From contig NZ_CP006965.1 of NCBI RefSeq assembly GCF_000517445.1, positions 1,650,681 to 1,714,680 of the forward strand: DNA of 64,000 nt, in the 5' to 3' direction. This DNA is from Thermococcus paralvinellae. Its GTDB lineage: Archaea; Methanobacteriota_B; Thermococci; Thermococcales; Thermococcaceae. Below are positions 42,544 through 51,962 of the stretch, piece after piece; positions within the stretch are counted from its first letter, which is position 1; every line of letters begins with the position of its first letter. The notes under the pieces are model-generated. The model did no database searches. It was not told where the DNA came from and saw only the letters and a list, made by a program, of their open reading frames with translations. The translations under genes were made by a program, and so were the position numbers.

Positions 42544-43176
42544 ATGCCCTACCTAATCATTGAGCATCTTGAGGAGATAAGCGAGTGGCTCTGGCTTGAA
42601 TACAAGCATGTAAGCGAGTGGTGGAAGGACAAGCTGATATTCACCAATGTTAGAGAAGATGAGAGGGAAAAGCTCGCAAAATTGGGAAGTGTTTTGACAG
42701 AAAGCGTTACAAAATTTCCCTTTGATAGGTCAAAGATTATAGTTCTGGATTTGCAGGCAGAGGAAGAGCTCAAGCCCGAAGATATAGAAGAGGACACAAT
42801 AATCGTTGTCGGAGGGATTCTAGGAGATGCAGTACCGAGGGGAAGGACAAAGGAGTTCATAACTTCAAAGATGGAAGGCGTGAAAGTCAGACACATCGGA
42901 AAGCCGCAGTATTCAATTGATGGAGCTTCAATAGTTGCAAAGCTGATTGCTGAGGGGAAAAGACTTGAAGAGATTGAATACAAGGAAAATCCAACGATAA
43001 AGCTTGATGAATTCAGTGAAATCACTCTGCATTATGCCGTCCCAAAGCTGAATGGAAAGCTTTTGCTTACGCCGGGGTTGATAGAGCTACAAAAGAGGGA
43101 ACTTGGATATTTTGATGAAGAAGAAATTAGCGACGAGGAGCTTGAGGAGTTCTTTGAAGGGAAGAGAGAGCTTTAA
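42544..43176 (+). CDS. SPOUT methyltransferase family protein (Sfm1-like, COG2428)
   Basis: A 210-residue protein related to the Sfm1/DUF431 SPOUT family. IIVVGGILGDAVPRGRTKEFI (near residues 88-108) is the SAM-knot loop. IGKPQYSIDGASIVAKLIAEG continues the knot. The yeast relative methylates ribosomal protein Rps3; the archaeal substrate is unknown. The acidic C-terminal tail (DEEEISDEELEEFFEGK) is distinctive. GGAGGTGA is 5 bases before ATG 42544, just after the radical SAM gene, so the three genes form one operon. Confidence 0.82.
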   Translation: MPYLIIEHLEEISEWLWLEYKHVSEWWKDKLIFTNVREDEREKLAKLGSVLTESVTKFPFDRSKIIVLDLQAEEELKPEDIEEDTIIVVGGILGDAVPRGRTKEFITSKMEGVKVRHIGKPQYSIDGASIVAKLIAEGKRLEEIEYKENPTIKLDEFSEITLHYAVPKLNGKLLLTPGLIELQKRELGYFDEEEISDEELEEFFEGKREL

Positions 43177-43466
43177 GATTTCTTCCACTTCTCACTAATC
43201 CTCTCTATCTCCTCACTAACCCTTTTTCTGTCTTTCTTATCAACAACCAAGAAAATTTCCTGAACACTGCCATCGCTCTTCGCTAAAAGCTTTAATCCTG
43301 TCAGTGTTTCTCTGACAACCTTAATCTCAAAGCCCCGAGAATCACTTGCGTAGATTCTCCCCGGGATTACTTTCTTAACTCCCTCTATCTCTGCAATCTC
43401 TTCCAGGACCGGCAGAATACCTTTGAGGAGATGATGTTCAAGCTTTACCTTGAACTTTCTTCCCAT
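43173..43466 (-). CDS. DUF2103-like small protein
   Basis: A 97-residue basic protein (GRKFKVKLEHHLLKGILPVL...). It fits the DUF2103 family, described as possible metal-binding proteins; His11-His12 and the Glu pairs may be ligands. Function is unknown. GGGTGC precedes the ATG. The end overlaps the convergent SPOUT gene by 4 bases. Confidence 0.65.
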   Translation of the reverse strand: MGRKFKVKLEHHLLKGILPVLEEIAEIEGVKKVIPGRIYASDSRGFEIKVVRETLTGLKLLAKSDGSVQEIFLVVDKKDRKRVSEEIERISEKWKKS

Positions 43467-43560
43467 TTTGCACCCTCCAATAGTAAATATGTTTTAAATT
43501 AATTTGAAATTGACGACACTTTTATAAAGGATAAGTGGAGTCATTTTTATGGTGGTGTGA

Positions 43561-44829
43561 ATGTTCCAAAAAAGGCATGTGTTCACCACATTAATAATGT
43601 TTCTGCTTGCACTATCTGCAATTCCTGGTGTGAATGCCTTTAACGGCAATACCATAATGCTCAAGATAGAGTCTAAGCCCAGCAATGCAGTTGTTATTAT
43701 TGAAGGCATTAACAAAACGTTTAAGACCCCAGCAGTAATCGAGCTTCCAGCAAGAAGCTGGATAATAAAGATCTCCAGTGGCAATTATACTGTTTTGTAC
43801 AATTTAACCCCATCTCGGGGTGAAAGGTTCATTAAGATGGTCGTTTATTTCGGAAGGATAGATTTAGCAGTAAAAGGCCCTTTTAAAAATATAACCGTAA
43901 AATACGGCTTCAACATAACAGTGCCAACAAAAGAGGAGGAATATGTACCTCCAGTTGCTGCCCCATTTTGGGATGAAGAGGTATGCGGTGGAATAATAAT
44001 GTTCGGGCCGAGGAATCCCCCCATGGTCATATACAAATATGACAACAGAGATCCATATTATCAGCTCTTCCTCAATAGCACTCCTTCAATTGAAGAGTAC
44101 AGAGGGAGAAAAGGCTGCAAAATGATAGAGATGATATACTACTTCGGCAATGACAGCGCGATGGCAAGAGGCTTTCCTTACCGCAAGGCAAGTTTCATAG
44201 TGCACAATTCTTTACTCTCCATAGACACTCAACCTGAAAATGCCACCGCATATATCTTTGACTTTCATCGATTTGGAGAGTGGTTCACTCCTTTTGATGT
44301 TTTAGTTCCTGTGATAATGGAGCCACAGCGGAATGTTAGCCTAGTTCACTACGACTTTGAACTTAGAAACCTCACCACCACTGTAATCCCCCACATCCCT
44401 GAACTCCACACCTACAAGATTTCCCTAGGCCACAATGGTTATCCTTTCTTTGAGGGATGGGTCGAACTAAGGCCTGACCAAAGCTATAACATAGGCGTAA
44501 ACTTCAACATCCTTAAGTCCGCTCTAACTGTGAATGGAAACGAAGTGGAGATGCAGGTCCCAAAAACGAAGAAAATCAAATACTACCTCCCAAACACTAC
44601 TCTGCTGGTTATTAATTCCACCGTCGCATTGGACGTATATATTGACGGAAGCTACGTCGGAAAAACACCATTTAAAGATGAAGTTCCCAGCGGAGAACAC
44701 GATATACTCCTAAAATTTGGAAGCTACGTAGTATACCACAAGAAACTTAATATCGGTTATGGAGGGCGGTTCAGGCTAACGGTTTACACGGCTTACCTAG
44801 AGAGAGCCTTGAAGATAGTGCCATCATGA
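43561..44829 (+). CDS. Secreted PEGA-domain protein
   Basis: A 422-residue exported protein. A signal peptide (LIMFLLALSAIPGVNA) is followed by a PEGA domain (KIESKPSNAVVIIEGI..FKTPAVIELPA) and, at the C terminus, a second one (VALDVYIDGSYVGKTPFKDEVPSGEH). The middle has no recognised domain. It has a single Cys pair (VCGG, KGCKM), which could form a disulfide. PEGA proteins are surface-layer associated. ATG follows GGTGGTGTGA, and TATA-like CTTTTATAAA lies near 43519. It is convergent with the CGP-CTERM gene. Confidence 0.75.
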   Translation: MFQKRHVFTTLIMFLLALSAIPGVNAFNGNTIMLKIESKPSNAVVIIEGINKTFKTPAVIELPARSWIIKISSGNYTVLYNLTPSRGERFIKMVVYFGRIDLAVKGPFKNITVKYGFNITVPTKEEEYVPPVAAPFWDEEVCGGIIMFGPRNPPMVIYKYDNRDPYYQLFLNSTPSIEEYRGRKGCKMIEMIYYFGNDSAMARGFPYRKASFIVHNSLLSIDTQPENATAYIFDFHRFGEWFTPFDVLVPVIMEPQRNVSLVHYDFELRNLTTTVIPHIPELHTYKISLGHNGYPFFEGWVELRPDQSYNIGVNFNILKSALTVNGNEVEMQVPKTKKIKYYLPNTTLLVINSTVALDVYIDGSYVGKTPFKDEVPSGEHDILLKFGSYVVYHKKLNIGYGGRFRLTVYTAYLERALKIVPS

Positions 44830-44994
44830 TATTCATAAGAAAACCGTCGTGCTTTGCCTTCTTTTTGTTAATTTTGTCCAAGCCAGCCACAATGAGGCCA
44901 AATCTATTAGAGTTGGACGTGGAGAGGAATTCTACAACCAACGTACTCTTCTCTTTTAATAAAGGTCAAAGACATACTAAAAATTTAAAGGCTT

Positions 44995-46104
44995 TTATTG
45001 TTTTCTTTTCAAAATCAAGAGACTCAGAAAAAGTAGCAAACCCGGACCGCATATTTTGTTGTTCGCACGAGAGGCATTTGCTTCTGAGGAAGTTCTGACT
45101 GGACATGGACATTCGCTCTTGATGACAACTTTTGGAGCCAATGGCTTGAAGTATTTCCCATCTGGGAGAAAAAGAGGAATTGGCTTGAGGGTTCCATTGT
45201 ACAGGAATGCATAGACTGGTTTAAACTCGCTCAGCTTGAAGTCATAGACCACGAATTCCGAGTTGGACAAGGGGGAGGTGAAGCTTAGTTTGCTTGAAAA
45301 CGTGCCGTTGTAAATGCAGTATTCATAATTCATCGTTGGAGGAAGAATTAGCAGAGCATCTTTCATGAAGACGCCAGTTAAAAACTTCAACTCCTTAGAA
45401 TCGTAAAGATAGGGCAAAAGTTCTTTGGAAGGTATTTTATAAGTTCTGCTACCATTCGAAAACACCAGTATATCGTTCTCAAGCTTTCCCTGAGTTACAG
45501 ACGGTCGTTTGGTTCCCAATACAACCCATCTTTTCACAACAGGAACCTCAATCATTTCCGAATCGCTTAAAGCGAACCTCCTCGTCCCGTTGGGACAGCT
45601 GACTATAAGGTTTCTTGAGCTCAAGTCAAACGTGCACTTTGATGTTACAGGTACTTCTCCGATTTTTCTCATGGTGCAGCCCAGATGGTAAATGGTAAGT
45701 TTATTTGATGTCATGGTAGCAATGTATGGAAAAACGAACTTAGACTTCCCTGGTACATCCCCGAGCCTTTGAAAGCAGCCATTGTATGCCCTATAAATCA
45801 CACCCGAGAATAGATACGTCCCATTTTCAGAGGCAAAAGCCTTGACATTGTAAGCATATGTCACGTAGTAGACACCACTGTCGTTTGCATAGAAAACGAT
45901 GTAGTGGCAACAGTCCTCTGGAACCTCATTGTAGCAGCAAGGCTGGGGAGCACACAGAGGGTCTATCATGGTCGGAGTCCACTCAATGAGGATTATAACA
46001 TCGTTACCAGTTCCCACAATTGAGGAATACACATAAGAAAAGCCGTCAGCTGAGGACAGCGGAACTATAAGAAGAACGAGCAGAGTAGGAACTAATCTAT
46101 TCAT
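44995..46104 (-). CDS. Secreted CGP-CTERM protein, Cys-rich
   Basis: A 369-residue surface protein. The signal peptide is NRLVPTLLVLLIVPLSSADG. The C terminus carries the Thermococcales sorting signal ICGPGLLLFLSLLILKRKQ: CGPG, a hydrophobic segment and a basic tail, which is probably cut and replaced by a lipid or surface anchor. A Cys-rich patch near the N terminus (CAPQPCCYNEVPEDCCHY) suggests disulfides. The body has repeated strand pairs like a beta-propeller. The function is unknown. ATG 46104 follows GGTGGTAAC. Upstream in-frame starts lack a signal peptide and are rejected. Confidence 0.8.
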   Translation of the reverse strand: MNRLVPTLLVLLIVPLSSADGFSYVYSSIVGTGNDVIILIEWTPTMIDPLCAPQPCCYNEVPEDCCHYIVFYANDSGVYYVTYAYNVKAFASENGTYLFSGVIYRAYNGCFQRLGDVPGKSKFVFPYIATMTSNKLTIYHLGCTMRKIGEVPVTSKCTFDLSSRNLIVSCPNGTRRFALSDSEMIEVPVVKRWVVLGTKRPSVTQGKLENDILVFSNGSRTYKIPSKELLPYLYDSKELKFLTGVFMKDALLILPPTMNYEYCIYNGTFSSKLSFTSPLSNSEFVVYDFKLSEFKPVYAFLYNGTLKPIPLFLPDGKYFKPLAPKVVIKSECPCPVRTSSEANASRANNKICGPGLLLFLSLLILKRKQ

Positions 46105-46237
46105 GTTACCACCATTCGGCATTGAAGTATAGCATAGGTTAAAAATTTTGGTAAAAAGGTAGGTAGTCAACATACTCAAACATTCAAATTCTGCCTCAGA
46201 GATATTCTTAACTTACATTTCTTTTCAGCAAAGAGCA

Positions 46238-47947
46238 CTAGGCCCTCTTCTTTACCTTTACTGCAACTCCTCTTCTCGCTTTAACCATCTCTTCACCGCT
46301 TAGAACAGCCTTTCCAACTGCAACAACCTGTTCATCTCTCACAACAGCAACCAAATCATCCGGTCTTATTTTGCTATCAGCCTCATTCACACCAACGGCA
46401 AACACGTCTCCCCTCAAATCGAAGTCAATCCTAACATAATAGCTCTTTGTCGCATCATATATCCTTTGCATTCCATAAGGAGCTATGCTTATCACACCAT
46501 CTTGGAATGTTCCAGTTTGCCTGCCCTCGACGAAAATCCTCAGCATCCTTGAGCCTTTAATTTGAGCATCATCTGGAAGAACAGCAGCTCCAGCCCCAAT
46601 ACCGAAGTAGAAGTCAAAGATCTTCCTAATGTTCTCATAGAACCGATAAGTTCTATCTTCTTTTCCAGCCTTTAAATCTAAGCCGAGTTCTTCAAGGGTT
46701 TTCTTCAAAGCATTTAGACTTTCTCTTGACGTTGTGCCATTTTTAACGGGGACAAAAATTATTTCCTTTCCGCTCATTTCGCTTGCTCTCTTTGCAATCT
46801 CAACGTAAGCCTCATCGAGGTGAGCAACTATTGGAATATCAGGATACTTCTCAAGGGTTTTCGCCAAAAGCTCTGCTGCTGAGCTTATCTCTTCCTCACT
46901 CCAGTGCCCAGTGACAACTATATCGTACTTAGCTAGCCACTCCCACTCCCTTGGAACAACGCCGAAAGGACTCGTCAAGATGAGCTCGTGAATTTTATAA
47001 ATTCCAGAACCTAAAGCCTCTTGTAGAGCTTTTCTGTATAGAGTGTGGCTCCTTGACCTTGAATAAGGCTTTTTAGCCGAGCATGGGAACAAAAGCAGAA
47101 GCTCAGCTTTTGGAGGGTAAAATCTTTCTATCACTCTCTGGTGCCACCTTTTAACTTCGGGTCTGCTTTGAGAAGCATCACTGATAAAATAGACAGTTTC
47201 CTTTTGAATTGGGGTGTACTTTTCGAGATAGTCGCTATGCTCTTTATCAGCTATCCTTAAAATTCCTGCATGGCTTTGGGTGTAGAAGAAGTTCTCAACT
47301 AAATATCTCAGCTTGCCTTCTTCAAGGGCTTTTCTCACAAGGGATATAACTTTTTCAGCAAACTCTAAAGAATTTTCCCCTTCTTCCCAGAGCAAAGGTG
47401 AATACATAGTGAAAGCTTTTTTGTGAAAATCATACAGCTTTAGAGAGCGGGTGTCAAAGGCATCAACACCAAGATAAACTGCCAAAGGATAAAAGAAAGG
47501 TTCTAAATCAGTGATTATCATTAAATTAGGATCTTTTTCCCTAATCATCCTCAAAGTCTGCACAAATCTGCGGTAGTCTTTAACCAAAATCTTTGAATTG
47601 CCCAAATAGACGGCGTCAAAGCTGTTGTTAGCTAAAATTTCATCTAAAAACCTCTCAAGCCTTTCAACATCTCTAATCGCTGGGAGATAAAAAGCGTTGA
47701 AGTTTGAATAATCAATGTTAGTTAAACGAGAAAACGCTTTTTCCACAATCTCGCTTGGCGTGTAAAAGCTTATCGGAATGGAAGGGGCTAGGTTGAAGTC
47801 ATATTCAGAAAAGTCTTTCGGATAGAAGTAGGAATTGAAGGGAGATAATGTAAAGTCTACATTCACCAAAGCAGGTGTTCTGAAAGATTTATCCTTTAAC
47901 CTAACTAACCCTAACCTTCCAGGACCTTCGTGTTTGAGGATTTCCAT
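46238..47947 (-). CDS. arcS: Archaeosine synthase ArcS (alpha subunit)
   Basis: A 569-residue enzyme of archaeosine (G+) synthesis at tRNA position 15. It follows archaeal Tgt, adding lysine or ammonia-derived nitrogen to preQ0. FPCSAKKPYSRSRSH (around residue 288) is the diagnostic motif. The N-terminal TGT-like barrel is degenerate, and the C terminus is a PUA RNA-binding domain (VRIDFDLRGDVFAVGVNEADSK cut at its typical turn). GGTGTGATTC precedes the ATG. It lies 3 bases downstream of the coiled-coil gene, so the two are cotranscribed. Confidence 0.93.
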   Translation of the reverse strand: MEILKHEGPGRLGLVRLKDKSFRTPALVNVDFTLSPFNSYFYPKDFSEYDFNLAPSIPISFYTPSEIVEKAFSRLTNIDYSNFNAFYLPAIRDVERLERFLDEILANNSFDAVYLGNSKILVKDYRRFVQTLRMIREKDPNLMIITDLEPFFYPLAVYLGVDAFDTRSLKLYDFHKKAFTMYSPLLWEEGENSLEFAEKVISLVRKALEEGKLRYLVENFFYTQSHAGILRIADKEHSDYLEKYTPIQKETVYFISDASQSRPEVKRWHQRVIERFYPPKAELLLLFPCSAKKPYSRSRSHTLYRKALQEALGSGIYKIHELILTSPFGVVPREWEWLAKYDIVVTGHWSEEEISSAAELLAKTLEKYPDIPIVAHLDEAYVEIAKRASEMSGKEIIFVPVKNGTTSRESLNALKKTLEELGLDLKAGKEDRTYRFYENIRKIFDFYFGIGAGAAVLPDDAQIKGSRMLRIFVEGRQTGTFQDGVISIAPYGMQRIYDATKSYYVRIDFDLRGDVFAVGVNEADSKIRPDDLVAVVRDEQVVAVGKAVLSGEEMVKARRGVAVKVKKRA

Positions 47948-47950
47948 GAA

Positions 47951-48892
47951 TCACACCAAGTTGTATCTCTGCAGCAGCAGAATTTCATCCAACGTGAGCT
48001 TTTCACCGCGCTTGAACTTCTCCAATGCCTCAACGGCTTTCTCGAATGTTGCGTCTCTCTTTGCTCTCATTCTTGCAACGAGCTTGTAAGCAATTAATTC
48101 CTTGTGCTTTTCATCGTATTCCATTATCCTTCTTTCGACTTCTCTGAGCTGTCTTCTGATTTCTCTTATTTTCTCTCTAAGTTCAACAACCTTCTGGTGG
48201 TATTCATCTGCTTCCTTCTTTATCTCATCTGCTTGCTGATAAGCTTTAATCATCTGCTCATGGAACTGCTGGCTTTGATTTGCTAGTTTCTGGATCTCCA
48301 AGCTTATTGCTCTTCTTGCCTTCTTCAAGCTCTCAACTTTTTTCCTAGTCTCCTGAAGCTTCTGATGAAATCTCTCAGCTTGCTGGATTATCTCAAGCTC
48401 CGTCGCTAAAACCTGAATCTGATCAACAATCTGCTTTTCTCTCTCGGGAGTTATGTTGGGATTAGTTTGCAACTCCCATTCGAGCTTCTCAATTCTCTCC
48501 TCAATTTTCTCCTTGGGCATTCTAAGCCTTCTCAGCTGATTATATTCATCTCTCTTAGTTCTATACTCAAGGATCTCCTGATAAAGAAGGTCAAGCTTTG
48601 CATTGATTTCTTCCCTGTTCTTCTTAAGCTCTTGTATCTGTTTGTTTACTTCATCTCTCTTTTGCTTGTATTCTCTAGCCTTTTGTCTAAGCTGCTTAAC
48701 CTCATTATTCTTTTCATCTCTCTTCTGTATCCAAATATTCAACTCCTTTTGAAGCTCCTCAAGCTTGGCTTGAATTTCTCTCTTCTCCTTTTCAAGAGCT
48801 TCAATCTCTGCTTTTATTCTCTTAATTTCCTCTGGATCTACTTTTACTTGCATGGTATCTTCCCCTTCCCCAATTTTAGAACAGTTACTCAT
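47951..48892 (-). CDS. Long coiled-coil protein (COG1340/Bfr1-like)
   Basis: A 313-residue protein that is almost entirely a coiled coil (about 20-275), rich in Lys, Glu, Gln and Arg. A short globular tail ends ...LDEILLLQRYNLV. It belongs to the COG1340 group, sometimes mislabelled as phosphoserine phosphatase, and related in outline to yeast Bfr1, an RNP/ribosome-associated factor. The start MSNCSKIGE at 48892 follows GGGTGAGAGA. Its place before arcS suggests an RNA-linked role, by inference only. Confidence 0.78.
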   Translation of the reverse strand: MSNCSKIGEGEDTMQVKVDPEEIKRIKAEIEALEKEKREIQAKLEELQKELNIWIQKRDEKNNEVKQLRQKAREYKQKRDEVNKQIQELKKNREEINAKLDLLYQEILEYRTKRDEYNQLRRLRMPKEKIEERIEKLEWELQTNPNITPEREKQIVDQIQVLATELEIIQQAERFHQKLQETRKKVESLKKARRAISLEIQKLANQSQQFHEQMIKAYQQADEIKKEADEYHQKVVELREKIREIRRQLREVERRIMEYDEKHKELIAYKLVARMRAKRDATFEKAVEALEKFKRGEKLTLDEILLLQRYNLV

Positions 48893-49091
48893 TCTCTCAC
48901 CCTTATTTAAGCCTCGCTATGTGAAAAGTAAGAAGTAAATAAAAACTTTTTGGCTCCAAATGGAGAGTTTATAAATTTGGTTAATCTAAAACTGCCAGAG
49001 TAAGGTTTATTTTATATTATTTACACTGAGCTTTCTGTTGTTAAAGAATAAGCAGAAGTAATGCTTTAAAAAGTTAAAAGCGCTAAAAAGC

Positions 49092-50042
49092 TCACTCTTT
49101 GACAATTTGAGTTCCAGTTTTGCCCTCCAATGCTTCAACTGCTTTATCAAGTGCAGCAATGACAGCTCTTTCACCGCCCCATTCTACAAATCTTATTGCT
49201 GCAAGAACTTTAGGCCCCATACTGCCCTTCTTGAAGTGTCCCTCTTCATAATACTTTTTGAGCTCATCAACTGTAACTTTATGGAGCCATTTTTCATTCG
49301 GCTTTCCATAGTTTATTGCTGCCCCATTCACATCCGTGAGAATCATGAAGATATCGGCATTAACAACCTCAGCCAACTTTTCTCCTGCCAAATCCTTATC
49401 AATTACAGCCTCAACACCTTTGAGCTGTCCGTTTTCCTCTATGACAGGAATTCCTCCACCACCGGAGGCTATGACAATGAAACCCTTTTTGACCAAATCT
49501 CTGATTATGTCCTTCTCAATTATATCCTTGGGATCCGGTGATGGAACAACCCTTCTCCATCCCCTACCAGCATCTTCTACAATAACCCATCCCTTCTCTT
49601 TGGCAAGCTTTCTGGCTGTTTCCTCATCGTAGAATGGCCCAACTGGCTTAGAGGGGTTTTGGAAAGCCGGATCGTTTTTATCAACCAAAACCTGGGTTAC
49701 AACTGTTGCAACAGGCTTGTAAATCCCTCTCCGCTTAAGCTCGTTGGTTATAGCCTGTTGTATCATATAACCTATCTGCCCCTGAGTCATAGCCCCAGCA
49801 ACATCCATTGGCTGAGCCGGAATTCCATACAGTTGTTGCCCAGCATCCATGTGGAGAAGCAAAGCCCCAACCTGAGGACCGTTCCCATGAGTGATTACAA
49901 CCTCATAATTGTTGTCAAGAATTATATCAACAATCTGCTTTGCAGTTTTTCTTACATTTTCCATTTGTTCTTCATAAGTTCCCTTTTGACCCCTCTGAAG
50001 AATAGCGTTTCCGCCTAGTGCGATGACGACTCTCTTTCTCAT
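49092..50042 (-). CDS. cpkA: Carbamate kinase (carbamoyl-phosphate-forming)
   Basis: A 316-residue amino-acid-kinase-fold enzyme. [10 protein letters not shown] at the N terminus, [17 protein letters not shown] and [11 protein letters not shown] are the substrate and phosphate loops. In Pyrococcus the homologue makes carbamoyl phosphate from carbamate and ATP, supplying arginine and pyrimidine synthesis. ATG 50042 follows GAGGTGAGTATT. It stands alone, with an AT-rich promoter region near 50060-50110. Confidence 0.93.
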   Translation of the reverse strand: MRKRVVIALGGNAILQRGQKGTYEEQMENVRKTAKQIVDIILDNNYEVVITHGNGPQVGALLLHMDAGQQLYGIPAQPMDVAGAMTQGQIGYMIQQAITNELKRRGIYKPVATVVTQVLVDKNDPAFQNPSKPVGPFYDEETARKLAKEKGWVIVEDAGRGWRRVVPSPDPKDIIEKDIIRDLVKKGFIVIASGGGGIPVIEENGQLKGVEAVIDKDLAGEKLAEVVNADIFMILTDVNGAAINYGKPNEKWLHKVTVDELKKYYEEGHFKKGSMGPKVLAAIRFVEWGGERAVIAALDKAVEALEGKTGTQIVKE

Positions 50043-50162
50043 AATACTCACCTCTGAATAGATTTTCAAAATATTTGATAAAAGAGTTTGTTAGCGATAA
50101 AATGTTTCATTTAGAAAAAAGTTCGAAAAATTTGCAGAAAGCTTTACAAAGGTTAAGAAAAT

Positions 50163-51422
50163 TCAGAGGTACCATTCATCGAATCTTCCAACCCCAAGCT
50201 TTTGAAGAACTCTCATGACCCCCAAAGCTATTCCTTCAACTTCTATTCCGCCATCACCTTTGTTGGCATCCCCAACGATGTAAACATTCTCCATTGGAAA
50301 GTCTAAATGCTGACCAGATGCTACTCTGTTGACAGGGTTTCTATCAAGATAAGTCTGTATGAGCAGAATCTCTCCCTCCCTGTCAAGCTCCGAGAAGAGG
50401 TAATATACGTCTTCAATGCCTAGCTTTTGCTCTTTCTTTATGTTTCTGCTTTTTAAAGCTTGGTGAGTCATGATCAGGGTGTAGTCTTCCTTAGTCAGTT
50501 CTGGACTTAAAGCTGAAGGCTCATTGTAACCATTAATTCTCTTTGTATCAAGGGTGAACACTACTGTATTTCCAATCCTTGGCTTTCCTTTCAGTGCAAC
50601 GTTAATTTTAATTCCTTCAGCAGGCCTTAAAGAATCGAGCTTTTTGAGGTATTCCTTATCAAAGTTCTCTCTTCCAAAGAGTTCAACCGTCTCTTTAATT
50701 CCAATGTTCGAAATTAGGATGTCATAAGAGTACTCTTCACCATCGGCTGTAACAACTTTATTGTCTTCAGCCTCAACGACCTTTTTTCTCATTATTATCT
50801 CGCCGCCATTTTCCCTAACAATCCTAGCTAACTCATCCGTCACAGCTTTACAGCCGCCCTTTATCAGCCCCGGTCCTCCCCACTTGAGTGTAGCCTTAAT
50901 CTCTTTAGCCAGTTCAATCGCCGGAACTTCCTCTGGGGTTAAGCTCACAGCCCATCCGAGAAAACTCTTTATGAAGAGATAAACAAATTCATTCTCCCCA
51001 ATTTTATTGCTCAGCCACTCCCAAGCATTCATCTGGGCCTCTTCTCCTTTTGGCAGGCGGTTTGCCCTTATCTCCGCCAGAAGCTTCATTGCTTTGGCTT
51101 TCTCCTTAAAGCTGAGATACTTCCACCCTTCTCTGTAGTGATAGAGCTTTCCATCAATAAAGAATCTTCCTTTTGGGTTTGAGTTCACTATTTCCACATT
51201 GGCATTAAGGAGTCTGAGGAGATGAGCTAACGGTCCGTCCTCACCGTGAGGAACCATATGCAAAGCTCCAGTTGAGAGCTGAAAACCCTTGTACGGTAAG
51301 TTCGTGAATCTACCCCCAATAAAAGATGATTTCTCTAGGACAATTACCTCATGACCAGCTTTTGCTAAAAATGCTGAAGTTAAAAGACCTCCAAGACCAG
51401 CACCAACTGTTACAACTCTCAT
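50163..51422 (-). CDS. FAD-dependent amine oxidase/phytoene-desaturase-like oxidoreductase
   Basis: A 419-residue flavoprotein. The dinucleotide-binding fold is VGAGLGGLLTSAFLAKAGHEVIVLEK split by the usual GxGxxG at residues 8-13. The last part NVYIVGDANKGDGGIEVEGIALG is the FAD C-terminal motif. Members range from carotenoid desaturases and isomerases to isoprenoid reductases; which one cannot be told. The start overlaps by a few bases with coaD, its upstream neighbour (GAGGTGATAAA before ATG 51422), so the two are probably cotranscribed. Confidence 0.85.
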   Translation of the reverse strand: MRVVTVGAGLGGLLTSAFLAKAGHEVIVLEKSSFIGGRFTNLPYKGFQLSTGALHMVPHGEDGPLAHLLRLLNANVEIVNSNPKGRFFIDGKLYHYREGWKYLSFKEKAKAMKLLAEIRANRLPKGEEAQMNAWEWLSNKIGENEFVYLFIKSFLGWAVSLTPEEVPAIELAKEIKATLKWGGPGLIKGGCKAVTDELARIVRENGGEIIMRKKVVEAEDNKVVTADGEEYSYDILISNIGIKETVELFGRENFDKEYLKKLDSLRPAEGIKINVALKGKPRIGNTVVFTLDTKRINGYNEPSALSPELTKEDYTLIMTHQALKSRNIKKEQKLGIEDVYYLFSELDREGEILLIQTYLDRNPVNRVASGQHLDFPMENVYIVGDANKGDGGIEVEGIALGVMRVLQKLGVGRFDEWYL

Positions 51423-51426
51423 TTTA

Positions 51427-51897
51427 TCACCTCTTGGGATTTCCAAATGGATCAATAAGACCTGCCCTTATGAGGGATGAACTTATTTTGCACCCTAATC
51501 GGCTCTTAACTATCCCTATTTTTACGATTGCTAAAGGCTTTAATCCTTTTTCTTCTCTCGCTTTATTAACTATCAGCGCACCCTTATAGGTTTCTTCACT
51601 AACGACAATTGCTTCTAAGCTTTTCAGCTTGTCAGCAAATCCTATCGCATTGTTAATTTTTATTATGCGATAATTTCTGTACCCATTAACTTCAAAGAAC
51701 TTAATCAAATCTCTCAAGCGAATTTCATAAGGAAGAATTTTTTCAGCATAAGGCTTATTTTTAATCATCTCATCAGATGTTAAACCAATGTAGACATATT
51801 TTCCAACTTCAAAGGCTTTCCTAAGTAAAGCTTTATGCCCCAAATGCAATCTATCGAAAGTCCCGCCAACTACAACTTTTTTGTATCTCATGTTCAT
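51427..51897 (-). CDS. coaD: Archaeal phosphopantetheine adenylyltransferase
   Basis: A 156-residue nucleotidyltransferase that makes dephospho-CoA from phosphopantetheine and ATP. VGGTFDRLHLGHK holds the HxGH motif, and KISSSLIR is the second nucleotide motif (ISSTxIR type). It belongs to the archaeal and eukaryotic PPAT branch rather than bacterial CoaD. Two ATGs (51897 and 51891) are possible. The next gene follows after 4 bases. Confidence 0.92.
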   Translation of the reverse strand: MNMRYKKVVVGGTFDRLHLGHKALLRKAFEVGKYVYIGLTSDEMIKNKPYAEKILPYEIRLRDLIKFFEVNGYRNYRIIKINNAIGFADKLKSLEAIVVSEETYKGALIVNKAREEKGLKPLAIVKIGIVKSRLGCKISSSLIRAGLIDPFGNPKR

Positions 51898-51962
51898 CCC
51901 TTCAACATTTGAACCAATAAATTTTTGTATCCACTTACAAAAAGTTTAGGGAGGTGAGAAAA

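Noticed and set aside
44826-45098. 90-codon plus-strand frame after the PEGA gene
   Set aside because: It overlaps the well-supported CGP-CTERM gene on the other strand and has no ribosome site or domain; the hydrophobic start looks like chance.
48467-48910. 147-codon plus-strand frame rich in Leu and Phe
   Set aside because: It is the complement of the Lys/Glu-rich coiled-coil gene; such mirror frames turn charged codons into hydrophobic ones.
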